44,626 bases of DNA from Sphingobacterium phlebotomi (GCF_008180195.1 NZ_VTAV01000023.1:1-44626); one strand, 5' to 3'. Positions 33,104 through 42,806 are shown, counted from the first letter of the stretch. Made by a program: numbers and translations. Notes: generated by a model from the sequence alone, not told the origin.

Positions 33104-35134
33104 ATGACGCAGAAACTCGGATTGCTTATTTTGTATTGGTTGTTTATAATAACATCTGGATTTAGTCAGTCGAAAGATGAACTAAAATACTACAACGATA
33201 GTGTGTACCGGCAACTTCAGCAAATACAAGACCACGAAACAAAGGCGCAGGCTTTATTCGATCTGAGTTTTTTTTGGTCAGACTACGATACAACGAAGGC
33301 ATTTTCGTATATACGCGAAGCGGAGAATGTTTTAGGAGGAATCGGTAATTCCACGTATTATCGGGGATTGAAAAGCTTTTACCGTGCCGCAGTCTATTTT
33401 GAGACCGATCCTGCCAAAGCCAAACAAAAATACATGGAGGCAGAAAGCAGTTTGAAAGATGTTGGTGCAGAAAAACATCTGGAGGCGTCACGTTACCGTG
33501 CACGGTTATGGGGGAGCTATGGTGCTTTATCGCAACGTGAAGGTAAAGCACACGAATATGTAGAAATTCTAATAGAAAAAGTCATTCCCTTAGCCAAGAG
33601 TATCGGAGATTCATCCTTATTAGGGAATAATTATCAGAATGTCGCCATGAATTTAATGAATTTAGGCGATTATGAGAAAGCAGATGAGTATTATAACAAA
33701 GCGCTGCAGTTACTTAAAGGGAAGAATGAGGCCTTAGAGGAGCGTTTTACACTATTTATCAATGCAGCACGCAATGCTTTGCTGCACAAAAATTATCGTA
33801 AGTCGGGTGAATTTATAGACAGTGCAGCGGTTTTGGCTGTTCAGATTCCGAATTCATCCTATATTCCTATGTATCATGCTGTTTCGGGAAGTCATTGGGC
33901 GGCAGTCAAAAATTATAAAAAAGCAGATGCACATTTTGAAAATGGCCTCTCCGCAGCAAAGACGCGGAACAATGAGGATATGGTAGCCACCCTACTTTTT
34001 GATCAATTTACGGCCTATCAGATGAACAACCAATATGCCGCAGCAAGGGAAAAATTATTAGAAGTATTGCCTTATGTACAGCAGCAATCTTCTTTGCGAA
34101 ACAAGCAGATGGTATATTACAATCTCGCTAATACCGTAGCGAAATTAAACCAATACCAAGAGGCTGTGAAATGGTACGAAGCATATAAAAATGTATCAGA
34201 TACCCTTTTTTCTGATCAAAATCAAGCCCACATAGAGGAATTAGAAAAAAAATACGAGACAGCAGAAAAGGAGAAAGCGTTTCTCCAGATAAAAACAGAA
34301 AATCAAAAACAGCAGCTTTCCCTGCAAAATACCCGCATGCTGGCCGGCGTTCTGTTGTTAACCAGTATTATATTGGCCGCAGTTAGTTATAGTTGGTATA
34401 ATGCCTTGAAGAACAAAAAGAAATTAGCGGCACACAAAGAAATGCTGTTGCAGGAAGAACTTAAAAATCATCGACAGCAAGAAAAACTGAATTTGTATCA
34501 TGCTATGCTGCAAGGACAGGAACGCGAACGTAGTCGAATAGCTAGAGATCTGCACGATGGCTTGGGTGGAATGTTGGCTAGTGTTAAATTGAAATTATCC
34601 GCAGTTGCCACCAATGTTGATAAACAAGAGATTAATAAGGAATCCCATATGGAATTATATACCATTATCAATCAATTAGACCATTCGGTCAATGAACTGC
34701 GTCGGGTAGCACGTAATATGATGCCCGAGTCCTTATTGTACATGGGGCTGGAAGCGGCTTTGAAAGATCTTTGTAATGCCATGAAGAATGCTGAATTAAA
34801 GGTCGATTTCCAGGCGTCAAACTTGAACGACAATTATCCTCAACCTTTTCAGATCGCGGTGTATCGTATCATACAGGAACTGTTAACCAATGCCGTAAAG
34901 CACAGCGGAGCTTCGCAGGTTTGGGTGCAATGTAGTGAAGAAGAGGGGAAGTTTTTCATTTCTGTGGAGGACAACGGCCGCGGATTTGATGCCAAGAATG
35001 ATCTATTGGAAAAAGAAGGGATAGGAATTTCTAATATCCGCAACCGCGTAGAAATATTAAATGGACAGTTTGATATCGATACAACATTAGGTCGGGGAGC
35101 ATCGTTTCATATTCAACTCGATATATATGGATAA
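33104..35134 (+). CDS. TPR-containing sensor histidine kinase (LytS/NarX-like, HisKA_3 type)
   Basis: An inner-membrane kinase, 676 aa. A signal peptide (MTQKLGLLILYWLFIITSGFSQ) is followed by a periplasmic region with about five or six TPR-like repeats (for example GDYEKADEYYNKALQLLKG), a TM segment (MLAGVLLLTSIILAAVSYSW), a coiled coil, and a HisKA_3 domain with phosphoacceptor His484 (RSRIARDLHDGLGG). The HATPase domain has the N-box AVKHSGASQV and the G-box DNGRGFD. It overlaps the regulator gene by 8 bp, so the two form a pair. The signal is unknown. Confidence 0.93.
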   Translation: MTQKLGLLILYWLFIITSGFSQSKDELKYYNDSVYRQLQQIQDHETKAQALFDLSFFWSDYDTTKAFSYIREAENVLGGIGNSTYYRGLKSFYRAAVYFETDPAKAKQKYMEAESSLKDVGAEKHLEASRYRARLWGSYGALSQREGKAHEYVEILIEKVIPLAKSIGDSSLLGNNYQNVAMNLMNLGDYEKADEYYNKALQLLKGKNEALEERFTLFINAARNALLHKNYRKSGEFIDSAAVLAVQIPNSSYIPMYHAVSGSHWAAVKNYKKADAHFENGLSAAKTRNNEDMVATLLFDQFTAYQMNNQYAAAREKLLEVLPYVQQQSSLRNKQMVYYNLANTVAKLNQYQEAVKWYEAYKNVSDTLFSDQNQAHIEELEKKYETAEKEKAFLQIKTENQKQQLSLQNTRMLAGVLLLTSIILAAVSYSWYNALKNKKKLAAHKEMLLQEELKNHRQQEKLNLYHAMLQGQERERSRIARDLHDGLGGMLASVKLKLSAVATNVDKQEINKESHMELYTIINQLDHSVNELRRVARNMMPESLLYMGLEAALKDLCNAMKNAELKVDFQASNLNDNYPQPFQIAVYRIIQELLTNAVKHSGASQVWVQCSEEEGKFFISVEDNGRGFDAKNDLLEKEGIGISNIRNRVEILNGQFDIDTTLGRGASFHIQLDIYG

Positions 35135-35747
35135 TGTTATCTCCGTCATCATTATTGACGACCATCCGTTGGTATTAAATGGGTTTGAGTTTATTTTAAA
35201 TAGAAATGCCAATATTTCACTCAAAAAAACGTTTACCCGCGCGAAGGATGCGGTAGCCTTTTTGGAGACCGAACAGATAGATGTCGCGCTGATGGACATT
35301 AATATGCCCGATATGAATGGAATCGACGCGACTGAAATTATACGAAAGTCGTACCCCGAAACACGGATAATCGCCATTAGCAACCTAAACGAAGGAAGTA
35401 TTGCTTCGCGCATGATGCAGGCCGGCGCGGCTGGCTATCTACTCAAGAATGTGTCCGCAGAAGAATTGATCGACGCCATACAAGCCGTCTCCCAAGGAGA
35501 ACAAGTGTTAAGCAAGGAGATGAGCGAAGTCTTGTCTGATAAACAGGATAGCGTACCTAAAATAACAGAAAGAGAACGGGAAGTACTTGCTTTGATGGCT
35601 AAAGGATATACGACGCCAAAGATCGGCGAACTCATGTTTATCAGTCCGCTAACTGTAGAAAGCCACAGAAGGAATCTTTTGCAGAAGTTTCGCGTGAGTA
35701 ATGCCGTGTCCTTGATCCATAAAGCCACCGAAATGAAGTTTATCTAA
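35127..35747 (+). CDS. NarL/FixJ-family response regulator
   Basis: A 206-aa DNA-binding regulator paired with the upstream kinase. The receiver has the acidic pair (IIIDDHPLVLNGFEF), Asp57 in VALMDINMPD, and Lys in LLKNVSAEELIDAI. The C-terminal LuxR-type helix-turn-helix is ITEREREVLALMAKGYTTPKIGELMFISPLTVESHRRNLLQKF. All phosphorylation residues are present, unlike the degenerate receiver at 25162. Targets are not known; the lipoprotein gene at 32447 or the VWA gene at 35835 are candidates by position. Confidence 0.95.
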   Translation: MDNVISVIIIDDHPLVLNGFEFILNRNANISLKKTFTRAKDAVAFLETEQIDVALMDINMPDMNGIDATEIIRKSYPETRIIAISNLNEGSIASRMMQAGAAGYLLKNVSAEELIDAIQAVSQGEQVLSKEMSEVLSDKQDSVPKITEREREVLALMAKGYTTPKIGELMFISPLTVESHRRNLLQKFRVSNAVSLIHKATEMKFI

Positions 35748-35764
35748 CTTTACCAACACCATAT

Positions 35765-35809
35765 TTTATCGCCATTTTTAATATTCTTACTTTTTTCAGA
35801 CGCGATAAA
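35765..35809. repeat. Inverted repeat between the response regulator and VWA genes
   Basis: TTTATCGC (35765-35772) is the reverse complement of GCGATAAA (35802-35809), with 29 bases between. It may be a wide hairpin ending the two-component operon or a protein-binding site in front of the VWA gene. There is no T-run after it. Confidence 0.4.
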
Positions 35810-35834
35810 GGTTATTATATCGTAAATTTAACCT

Positions 35835-36956
35835 ATGAAGAAAGCGGAAAGAAATAAGGGATTTGTTTTCAAGCAGTACGAAGAACCCTTTCAGACGCCT
35901 TTTGATAAGTTATTTGAGATTTTCAAGGAACTCATCACCCATACTTCCGGTGATTTTGACGAAGCCATTGATTGGTTGCGGGAACTGGATAAGGAATTCA
36001 AGCTGACTACCCCTGAATATACGATAGACGATTTTATTGAAGATTTGAAGAATAAGGGATATATTGTGGAGCGTATCGGTTTCGGTGGAGAAGGCGGTAC
36101 CGACCTCACTTCGAAGATGGAGAAAGCCCTCCGGCAAAATGCCCTGGATCAGATTTTTGGCAAGATGCGCAAAGGTAAGTCCGGGAACCACAAAACGAAT
36201 TACCAAGGACGTAGTGATGAGAACACGGGCGATTTTAGGGACTATCAATATGGGGATAGCTTGGAAAAGATATCCGTGACCGAGAGTTTAAAAAATGCGC
36301 AGATCAATCACGGAATAGGCGATTTTAGCTTATCAGAGAATGATCTGGTTGTCGAGGATACGCAATTTAAATCACAGATGAGTACGGTATTGATGATTGA
36401 TGTCAGCCATAGTATGATTCTGTACGGCGAAGACCGTATTACACCGGCGAAGAAAGTAGCCATGGCGTTGTCGGAGCTTATCCTTACACGCTACCCCAAA
36501 GATTCGCTCGATGTCATCGTCTTTGGAAACGATGCCTGGCCGATAGCAATCAAAGATTTGCCGTACCTGCAAGTCGGTCCGTTTCATACCAACACTGTCG
36601 CTGGCATACAACTAGCTATGGATATACTCCGGCGGAAGCGCCATGCAAATAAGCAAATATTCATGATTACGGATGGTAAACCGAGCTGCTTGAACATGCC
36701 GGATGGCACGTACTATAAAAATCCCATGGGTCTCGATCCTTTTATTACCAGCAAATGCTACAGTGTGGCGGCGCAGGCACGAAAGTTGGGGATACCGATT
36801 ACGACATTTATGATCACTACTGATCCATACTTACAGGAATTTGTTGATGAATTCACCGCGTCGAACCGGGGTAAAGCCTACTATACTGGATTGGGAGACT
36901 TAGGCGAGATGATTTTCGAAGACTATGAGGAAAATCGCAAAAAGAGAATACGGTAA
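35835..36956 (+). CDS. VWA-domain protein, partner of the AAA+ ATPase
   Basis: A cytosolic 373-aa protein. The N-terminal ~180 residues are charged and hydrophilic. A von Willebrand A domain follows (about 183-365) with the metal-binding MIDAS motif Asp189-x-Ser191-x-Ser193 (MIDVSHSM), a Thr in the HTNTVAGIQLAMDIL loop and the MITDGKPS strand. Mg-chelatase/MoxR-type ATPases typically work with such VWA partners to remodel or load metal into a client. The ATPase gene follows 70 bp later. The client is unknown. Confidence 0.9.
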   Translation: MKKAERNKGFVFKQYEEPFQTPFDKLFEIFKELITHTSGDFDEAIDWLRELDKEFKLTTPEYTIDDFIEDLKNKGYIVERIGFGGEGGTDLTSKMEKALRQNALDQIFGKMRKGKSGNHKTNYQGRSDENTGDFRDYQYGDSLEKISVTESLKNAQINHGIGDFSLSENDLVVEDTQFKSQMSTVLMIDVSHSMILYGEDRITPAKKVAMALSELILTRYPKDSLDVIVFGNDAWPIAIKDLPYLQVGPFHTNTVAGIQLAMDILRRKRHANKQIFMITDGKPSCLNMPDGTYYKNPMGLDPFITSKCYSVAAQARKLGIPITTFMITTDPYLQEFVDEFTASNRGKAYYTGLGDLGEMIFEDYEENRKKRIR

Positions 36957-36994
36957 AACGATTGATTTTAAGAACATTTGAATAAACGATCTTT

Positions 36995-37010
36995 CGCGCA
37001 TTTGTGCGCG
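36995..37010 (+). terminator. Hairpin between the VWA and AAA+ genes (weak terminator or attenuator)
   Basis: CGCGCA-TTTG-TGCGCG is a perfect 6-bp G+C-rich stem with a tetraloop, followed by TCTTTAAAAAG rather than a full T-run. It may cause partial termination and so lower the ATPase transcript, or protect the 3' end of the VWA part of the message. Confidence 0.4.
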
Positions 37011-37026
37011 TCTTTAAAAAGAACAT

Positions 37027-38493
37027 ATGAATTATACGAATATTAAAACTTTTGGAGAACTGAAAAATACAGGATATACACCCAAAACGATCAAAGAAGA
37101 GCTACGTCAAAATCTAATTGCCAAAATACGGAAGGGGGAAACCGTTTTTGAAGGGGTACACGGATATGAGGATACGGTTATCCCAGAATTGGAAAGAGCT
37201 ATTCTCTCCAAACACAATATCAATTTGCTCGGGCTTCGGGGTCAGGCAAAGACACGACTGGCAAGATTGATGGTCAATTTGTTGGATGAATATATTCCTG
37301 TTGTGGAGGGCTCAGAGATCAATGACGATCCATATCATCCCATATCACGTTATGCTGTAGAATTGCTGCGCGAGAAAGGCGATGATACACCCATCAGCTG
37401 GCTTCACCGAAATGAGCGTTTCGCAGAAAAATTGGCTACACCAGATGTAACGGTAGCCGATCTTATTGGCGATGTTGATCCTATTAAAGCAGCAAATTTG
37501 AGACTGAGCTACGCCGACGATCGTGTGATCCATTTTGGAATGATTCCCCGGGCAAACCGTTCGATATTTGTGATCAACGAACTGCCGGATCTGCAAGCCA
37601 GAATTCAGGTGGCGCTCTTTAATATTTTGCAGGAGGGCGATATACAGATTCGGGGATTCAAGTTGCGCTTGCCGTTGGATGTACAATTTGTGTTTACGGC
37701 TAATCCAGAGGACTATACCAATAGAGGAAGTATTGTGACGCCGTTGAAGGATAGGATAGGTTCGCAGATTTTGACGCATTACCCAACGTCGGTAGCGGTG
37801 GCCAAAACGATCACGGCGCAGGAAGCAGACTTGGAGGCCGGGCAAAAGGAACAGATTTATGTTCCAGAGCTGGCACGAGAAATCGTGGAGCAGATCAGTT
37901 TCGAAGCTCGAAGTAGCGAATATATCGATGCGAAAAGTGGGGTCAGTGCGCGCATGAGCATTACGGCATTCCAAAACTTGCTGAGTACAGCTGAGTTGCG
38001 TATGTTGCGAAACGGAGACGGGACCACAGCGGTGCGGTTGAGCGATTTTATGGGGATCGTACCGGCTATAACGGGAAAAGTAGAGTTAGTATACGAAGGC
38101 GAGCAGGAGGGAGCTGCGTCAGTAGCTATACAATTAATCGAAAATGCTATAAAAACCCTTTTTCCTATCTTATTCCCTAAAATAGAGAAACTGGAAAAAG
38201 AAAACGAACAATATCCTTACGATGAAATTGTGCGCTGGTTCTCGGATTCGGATGGTATTGAATTACCCGATGAATTAACTGATAGAGATTATCAGCAAGT
38301 ATTGGATCAAGTGGAGCCTATCCGTGCATTGATACAGCAGTATCAACCAGAGACGAAACCGGAAGATATCTATTTTCTCAGTGAATTGGCGCTTTGGGGA
38401 TTGACTCTGTACAATAAACTAAGTAAATATAGAGTAGACAATGGACTGCAGTTTCAAGATAATTTCCAGAAATATCTTAGAAATAATATATAG
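37027..38493 (+). CDS. MoxR/Mg-chelatase-like AAA+ ATPase
   Basis: A 488-aa ATPase of the family often annotated as magnesium chelatase or sigma-54-interacting regulator. Walker A is GLRGQAKT (69-76). The Walker B-like strand reads IFVINEL (180-186), with Asn where Asp is usual and Glu185 kept; I believe this INELPDL form is common in this subfamily. The sensor 1 strand is VFTANPEDYTNRGSIVTPLKDRIG, with an Arg finger candidate. The C-terminal ~130 residues are helical. It is downstream of the VWA gene, with which it presumably works. Substrate unknown. Confidence 0.88.
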   Translation: MNYTNIKTFGELKNTGYTPKTIKEELRQNLIAKIRKGETVFEGVHGYEDTVIPELERAILSKHNINLLGLRGQAKTRLARLMVNLLDEYIPVVEGSEINDDPYHPISRYAVELLREKGDDTPISWLHRNERFAEKLATPDVTVADLIGDVDPIKAANLRLSYADDRVIHFGMIPRANRSIFVINELPDLQARIQVALFNILQEGDIQIRGFKLRLPLDVQFVFTANPEDYTNRGSIVTPLKDRIGSQILTHYPTSVAVAKTITAQEADLEAGQKEQIYVPELAREIVEQISFEARSSEYIDAKSGVSARMSITAFQNLLSTAELRMLRNGDGTTAVRLSDFMGIVPAITGKVELVYEGEQEGAASVAIQLIENAIKTLFPILFPKIEKLEKENEQYPYDEIVRWFSDSDGIELPDELTDRDYQQVLDQVEPIRALIQQYQPETKPEDIYFLSELALWGLTLYNKLSKYRVDNGLQFQDNFQKYLRNNI

Positions 38494-38517
38494 AAATTGC
38501 TAAATATTTTGAAAGTT

Positions 38518-39708
38518 ATGTTAAGCTGTAGGCAAACAATCGCAACTTTACTTTTTTTACTGATTGGTCTTACATCTTTTGGACAAATTTACGACCGTAA
38601 GCTAGAAGACCACAAAGAAAAAAATAAAGAAGCTTATTTTCGACTTCTTCCGGAAATAGCTGATCAGGTTTCTGACTCAACACTAACAATTGAGCAGGAG
38701 TATGCCTTGTTCGATCCGATTGTCGATTTCGCAAATAGGGATGGAAGTACTTTTATTGGACTACGTAAAAAATATTTACAGGAAGTTCCTCAACCACCTA
38801 TAGGTCTTGTAGAAATACGTTTAGATACGGTTCAAGATAGTGCGCTAATCGCTATGTTAGGCAATCCGAAGTTTACAACCATTACTTTATTACAATGTTA
38901 TAAACCTATAGAGATTGGTAACCTTATTCATAGTTTAGTGCAGCCTAATATTTATCAAGCTACGGGAATTGGGATTAAAGAAGCAAGTATTTCCCATACA
39001 TTTGGTCAGCAAGTCTTTGCAACGAACTTAAAAGATGACAAATGGCAGATCTGGGTAGTCAATAGAGCTTATGCACTTCGGTTTGATTTAGATCTCCATA
39101 CGATGGTCGTAAGCGATTTGTTGTATACTGTGCCAAATACGCCAGCATATCTGCAGCTTCAACTTCCGTTTATACCCTATACACAACGTTTTGAAATGGA
39201 TGCACTTTACCAAGATATAAATGAGCTGCGTTGGAATACGTATTCAATCGATCTCTTACGGGAATCGGACTCTTATGCTTGGCAAGATACTGTCAATCGA
39301 CGCCTCCGCACATTTTATTCACAAAAAAAAGTACGTTTTTCCAAAGTAAGAAACGGGATACTTAAAAACCTTGAAACCGGTGCGGCCTTAGAGGCAAATT
39401 GGGATGAACTTGTAGATCTATCCATGGAAGAAAAAGAACGGTTAAAAGAAGTATTGCAATTGCGTATCATTCAACCGGATGAAGCGGCTTATTATCTGTT
39501 TTCTGTTACGAACGGGATTTTTCCGTTCAACGAAGATATAAATGAAATCGGGAAGAATGCGATGTGCGGTTTCCAGCATTATATACGCAGTAACAAAACG
39601 GATGATACGTATAAAATTCAATCTAAGGGATACTCTATTGCATTTGAATACGATTGGAATATAAAAACCGGTGATTTTTCGACGATTAGGGTTTTCCGAA
39701 AAAAATAG
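38518..39708 (+). CDS. Exported protein of unknown function
   Basis: A 396-aa protein from ATG 38518 (an in-frame TTG at 38497 would add seven residues), with a signal peptide MLSCRQTIATLLFLLIGLTSFGQ. The mature part is rich in mixed alpha/beta text and Tyr/Leu, without a repeat or recognisable domain; it shows phrases such as WQIWVVNRAYALRFDLDLHTMVVSDLL. It contains one Cys in the mature N-terminal half and one near the C-terminal end. It begins 25 bp after the AAA+ gene, so it may be in its operon. The region is slightly more A+T-rich than its neighbours. Confidence 0.8.
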   Translation: MLSCRQTIATLLFLLIGLTSFGQIYDRKLEDHKEKNKEAYFRLLPEIADQVSDSTLTIEQEYALFDPIVDFANRDGSTFIGLRKKYLQEVPQPPIGLVEIRLDTVQDSALIAMLGNPKFTTITLLQCYKPIEIGNLIHSLVQPNIYQATGIGIKEASISHTFGQQVFATNLKDDKWQIWVVNRAYALRFDLDLHTMVVSDLLYTVPNTPAYLQLQLPFIPYTQRFEMDALYQDINELRWNTYSIDLLRESDSYAWQDTVNRRLRTFYSQKKVRFSKVRNGILKNLETGAALEANWDELVDLSMEEKERLKEVLQLRIIQPDEAAYYLFSVTNGIFPFNEDINEIGKNAMCGFQHYIRSNKTDDTYKIQSKGYSIAFEYDWNIKTGDFSTIRVFRKK

Positions 39709-39756
39709 GTTTACTAAATTTTATCTACAGAACCTCTGGGAATATAACGGAAACGT

Positions 39757-40626
39757 ATGGAAAAGAATCAAATAAGTGCAGACGAATTTGTCTCTAAGTT
39801 CATGAACGGCAGCGTAGATCACCTGACCTACATCCAAACTCCCATTAAAATATTTTCATTAAAGGACATTGCACCGTACCTGAAAATACCCATTCCGCCG
39901 ATTTTTTTTGGCTATAATCTGTTGATCTATATTACAGAAGGGTATTTCACACAGCAAATTGAATCAACAACTTTTATGGTACAGGCTCCGGCCGTGTTAA
40001 TCTGTAATTACGGACATATATCCGCTATCCACTCGGTTGATAAATCAGCGCAAGGCTATTGTGTCTTAATTAAAGAACAAGCCATGACGTCCTTGTTCAG
40101 AGAACAGGAAATCTTAAATATCTTTACGATTTCTCCTCTACTTAATCTAACGGTATCCGATAGTGCGGAACTGAATACGCTGCTTGGCCTCTTATATAAG
40201 GAAATCTATAATGAATCGCCTTACAAAGAACTGTATGAAAGTATCTTCAAGACGGTTGTTTTGAAGATTATCAAACTTTCTGAAGCGAACAAGTCCTTGG
40301 AACGGCGGCAGGAGATCGCTATTGCTTTCAAACAATTGGTACATCTACATTTTAACAAATATAAAAAAGTCGATTTTTATGCAGACCGACTTGCCGTATC
40401 GATCAATTACCTCAATCGATGTGTTTCTTCTGTATTTAAAAAATCCTCAAAGGAGCTCATATTGGAGGTTACGATTATTCATAGCCAACTCTTGTTATTG
40501 GAGACTAATAAGAGCGTAGCAACCATAGCGTATGAACTGGATTTTGCCGATCCTTCCTATTTTGCACGTCTTTTTAAAAAGATCGTGGGTATGTCACCTT
40601 CCGATTATAGGGAAAGTGTTAGCTGA
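39757..40626 (+). CDS. AraC-family transcriptional regulator
   Basis: A 289-aa regulator with an N-terminal cupin-like effector region (about 10-150, YITEGYFTQQIESTTFMVQAPAVLICNYGH) and a C-terminal double helix-turn-helix (about 185-287): FYADRLAVSINYLNRCVSSVFKKSS and SVATIAYELDFADPSYFARLFKKIVGMSPSDYR. This end matches the AraC/XylS signature. It precedes the acyl-CoA dehydrogenase gene by about 150 bp on the same strand and probably controls it. The effector is unknown. Confidence 0.93.
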   Translation: MEKNQISADEFVSKFMNGSVDHLTYIQTPIKIFSLKDIAPYLKIPIPPIFFGYNLLIYITEGYFTQQIESTTFMVQAPAVLICNYGHISAIHSVDKSAQGYCVLIKEQAMTSLFREQEILNIFTISPLLNLTVSDSAELNTLLGLLYKEIYNESPYKELYESIFKTVVLKIIKLSEANKSLERRQEIAIAFKQLVHLHFNKYKKVDFYADRLAVSINYLNRCVSSVFKKSSKELILEVTIIHSQLLLLETNKSVATIAYELDFADPSYFARLFKKIVGMSPSDYRESVS

Positions 40627-40698
40627 TTAAAAGGGCTGTATGCACGATTTGTCCTATATAATATCCAAGTCCTCATGATCTTTTTTTTCTTAACTGCT

Positions 40699-40706
40699 TA
40701 ATTTTG
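40699..40706 (+). promoter_or_regulatory. Possible -7 element of the acyl-CoA dehydrogenase promoter
   Basis: TAATTTTG fits TAnnTTTG exactly, but there is no TTG at the right distance upstream. If used, an AraC-type activator could compensate for the missing -33 element, as expected next to the regulator gene. Confidence 0.4.
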
Positions 40707-40778
40707 TTTCTGAAGTTGCTGCTGTCTTTTTATTAAGTGATGGCAGCAGACATTTTTTTAAGAAATATAAAGATTAAC

Positions 40779-42281
40779 ATGAACGCAGTAAGAGAACAAA
40801 TTGACTTTAATACGTATATCACCGATTTCAGAAAGCATCTAAAGCATTTGTTTCGTGAAGAATTTGATTATAATGCAATGAGTCTGCATCGGGATCTTCC
40901 GGCCGACTTTCTTTCGAAGATTATGGACAAAAAGCCTTTGGCAGTTGCGATTCCTACACTTTATGGCGGGAGGGGTATTTCTGTTAAAGAATGTCTGCGT
41001 GTTCTTTCAGCAGCGTCTTATGAATCATTGGCACTTTCCCTAATGTTTGGGATTAATATCGCATTGTTCTTAGAACCATTGGCAAAATATGGTGATTATG
41101 CGGTTCAGGAACGCGTGTTTAAGCAGTTTATCGAAAACAAGGCTATGGGTGGGTTGATGATCACGGAAAAAGCTTACGGAAGTGATGCGTTGAACATGAA
41201 AACAGCTTACCAACAAGTAGGGAACGGTTACCATATTAAAGGACAAAAGCATTGGCAAGGCTTGAGTGGTGCAGCAGACTTTTGGTTAGTAACTGCCCGC
41301 AAATTTAACCCAAATGGTGATTTAGCCAGAGATATCGATTTCTTCGTTACGGATAATAGTGTACCTGAACAACATATTCCGATGGTACATCGTTATAATA
41401 ACCTCGGATTATATGCTATTCCTTACGGTATCAATGAGATCGATGTGGTGGTACCGGAGGAACAGAAGCTACTAGCAGAAAGTACCGGGATCAAATTGAT
41501 GTTAGATATGCTCCACCGCAGTAGGTTACAGTTCCCTGGTATGGGTATGGGGTTCATTAAAAGGTTATTAGACGAATCGTTGCATCACTGTCAGACAAGA
41601 ATAGTAGGTGGTGTTCCGTTATCAAACCTTGATTCCGTAAAATACCAGCTGGCAAGAATCCAGGCAGCTTATACTATCTGTTCGGGCATGTGTGCATTTA
41701 GTGTGGGACAAAGTGGCATTGAGCACAATCTAGCAGCCCTTAGTATTGAAGCCAATACATTAAAGGCTCTGGTAACCGACCTGATGCAAGAATCGGCACA
41801 GGTTAGTCTACAATTAGCCGGTGCAAACGGGTTTCGCCTAGATCACGTGGCAGGTAGAGCTACCGTCGATAGCCGGCCATTTCAGATTTTCGAAGGCTCC
41901 AATGAGATGTTATATGCGCAGATCGCAGAGGGCATACTTAAATTGATGCGTAAAGTAAAAGAGGACAATTTATTAAGTTTTTTGACCATGTATAACCGTA
42001 CGAATTTAAGTGCGGATTTCTTTAAGACTTATTTAGATTTTAATATTGATAATGCCGTAAAACAGCGTGATTTGGTAACGCTTGGTAGTATGATCGCCCG
42101 TGTTATTAGTTTCCAATTTGTCTTAACGTTAGACGGATTTAATACACAGTTAGTTGAAATTACACGGCAGTATATTCTTAAAGATTTAGCGATGTTCCAC
42201 GGACAACTGTATTCGAAAAACGATGCGGATCCCGTATTAGATTACGAGGCCAATTCAGATTGGGCTAATTTTTTAACATAG
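40779..42281 (+). CDS. Acyl-CoA dehydrogenase family protein
   Basis: A flavoprotein of the acyl-CoA dehydrogenase fold, 500 aa from ATG 40779; ATG 40740 (and GTG 40737) lie in frame and would give 513-514 aa. The flavin-binding core shows GGLMITEKAYGSDALNMKTAYQ, YHIKGQKHWQGLSGAADFWLV, and the C-terminal helical domain with QLAGANGFRLDHVAGRATVDSRPFQIFEGSNEMLYAQIAEGIL. The GSNEML end is diagnostic. The C-terminal ~80 residues are longer than in simple dehydrogenases. No electron-transfer flavoprotein or other beta-oxidation genes are adjacent, so the substrate is unknown. Confidence 0.88.
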   Translation: MNAVREQIDFNTYITDFRKHLKHLFREEFDYNAMSLHRDLPADFLSKIMDKKPLAVAIPTLYGGRGISVKECLRVLSAASYESLALSLMFGINIALFLEPLAKYGDYAVQERVFKQFIENKAMGGLMITEKAYGSDALNMKTAYQQVGNGYHIKGQKHWQGLSGAADFWLVTARKFNPNGDLARDIDFFVTDNSVPEQHIPMVHRYNNLGLYAIPYGINEIDVVVPEEQKLLAESTGIKLMLDMLHRSRLQFPGMGMGFIKRLLDESLHHCQTRIVGGVPLSNLDSVKYQLARIQAAYTICSGMCAFSVGQSGIEHNLAALSIEANTLKALVTDLMQESAQVSLQLAGANGFRLDHVAGRATVDSRPFQIFEGSNEMLYAQIAEGILKLMRKVKEDNLLSFLTMYNRTNLSADFFKTYLDFNIDNAVKQRDLVTLGSMIARVISFQFVLTLDGFNTQLVEITRQYILKDLAMFHGQLYSKNDADPVLDYEANSDWANFLT

Positions 42282-42284
42282 AAG

Positions 42285-42731
42285 CTACATTTTGATCATT
42301 TCAATATGCGGAATTCCATCTTCGATATAAGGTTCACCGGTTTCTATAAAGCCTAGGGCATTGTAAAATTTTGTCAAATATGTTTGCGCACTTATACGGA
42401 TAGCTGAACTTCCAAAAAGTTCTTTACAAGAGGCTATGGAATTTTCCATCAGCTTTTTTCCTAATGTCAGTCCCCTGAAATCTGATCCAATCACCACTCT
42501 TCCGATAGAAGCCTCATCATACGATACATTCGGCGGAAGAAGCCTGGTATATCCTGCTAGCTTATCATTTACAAAGCACATCAAATGATAGCTATCAAGA
42601 TCTTTATCATCAAGATCCTGATAAGCACAACACTGTTCTACAATAAACACTTCATTTCTAAGTTTCAATATCTGGTAAAGCTCCATGGTGTTTAATTCAT
42701 CAAACACTTTGATAAAATATTCAATCCTCAT
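42285..42731 (-). CDS. elaA: GNAT-family N-acetyltransferase, ElaA-like
   Basis: An acetyl-CoA-dependent acetyltransferase of 148 aa that matches E. coli ElaA along its length: LRNEVFIVEQCCAYQDLDDKDL, the acetyl-CoA-binding IGRVVIGSDFRGLTLGKKLMENSI (R-x-x-G-x-x-L/G loop) and the C-terminal FYNALGFIETGEPYIEDGIPHIEM. The substrate of this family is not established. It converges on the acyl-CoA dehydrogenase, three bases apart, with no terminator between. An ATT microsatellite lies 43 bp upstream of its start. Confidence 0.92.
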   Translation of the reverse strand: MRIEYFIKVFDELNTMELYQILKLRNEVFIVEQCCAYQDLDDKDLDSYHLMCFVNDKLAGYTRLLPPNVSYDEASIGRVVIGSDFRGLTLGKKLMENSIASCKELFGSSAIRISAQTYLTKFYNALGFIETGEPYIEDGIPHIEMIKM

Positions 42732-42773
42732 AATAGCAATAGCTAAATTTAGGGTCGAAGATAACAGTTTTTA

Positions 42774-42806
<33 letters not shown>

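Noticed and set aside
37345..37974. Long antisense frame (209 codons) inside the AAA+ gene
   Set aside because: The coding strand shows Walker A and sensor motifs, and the antisense product has no recognisable domain and an unlikely composition rich in His, Arg and Cys.
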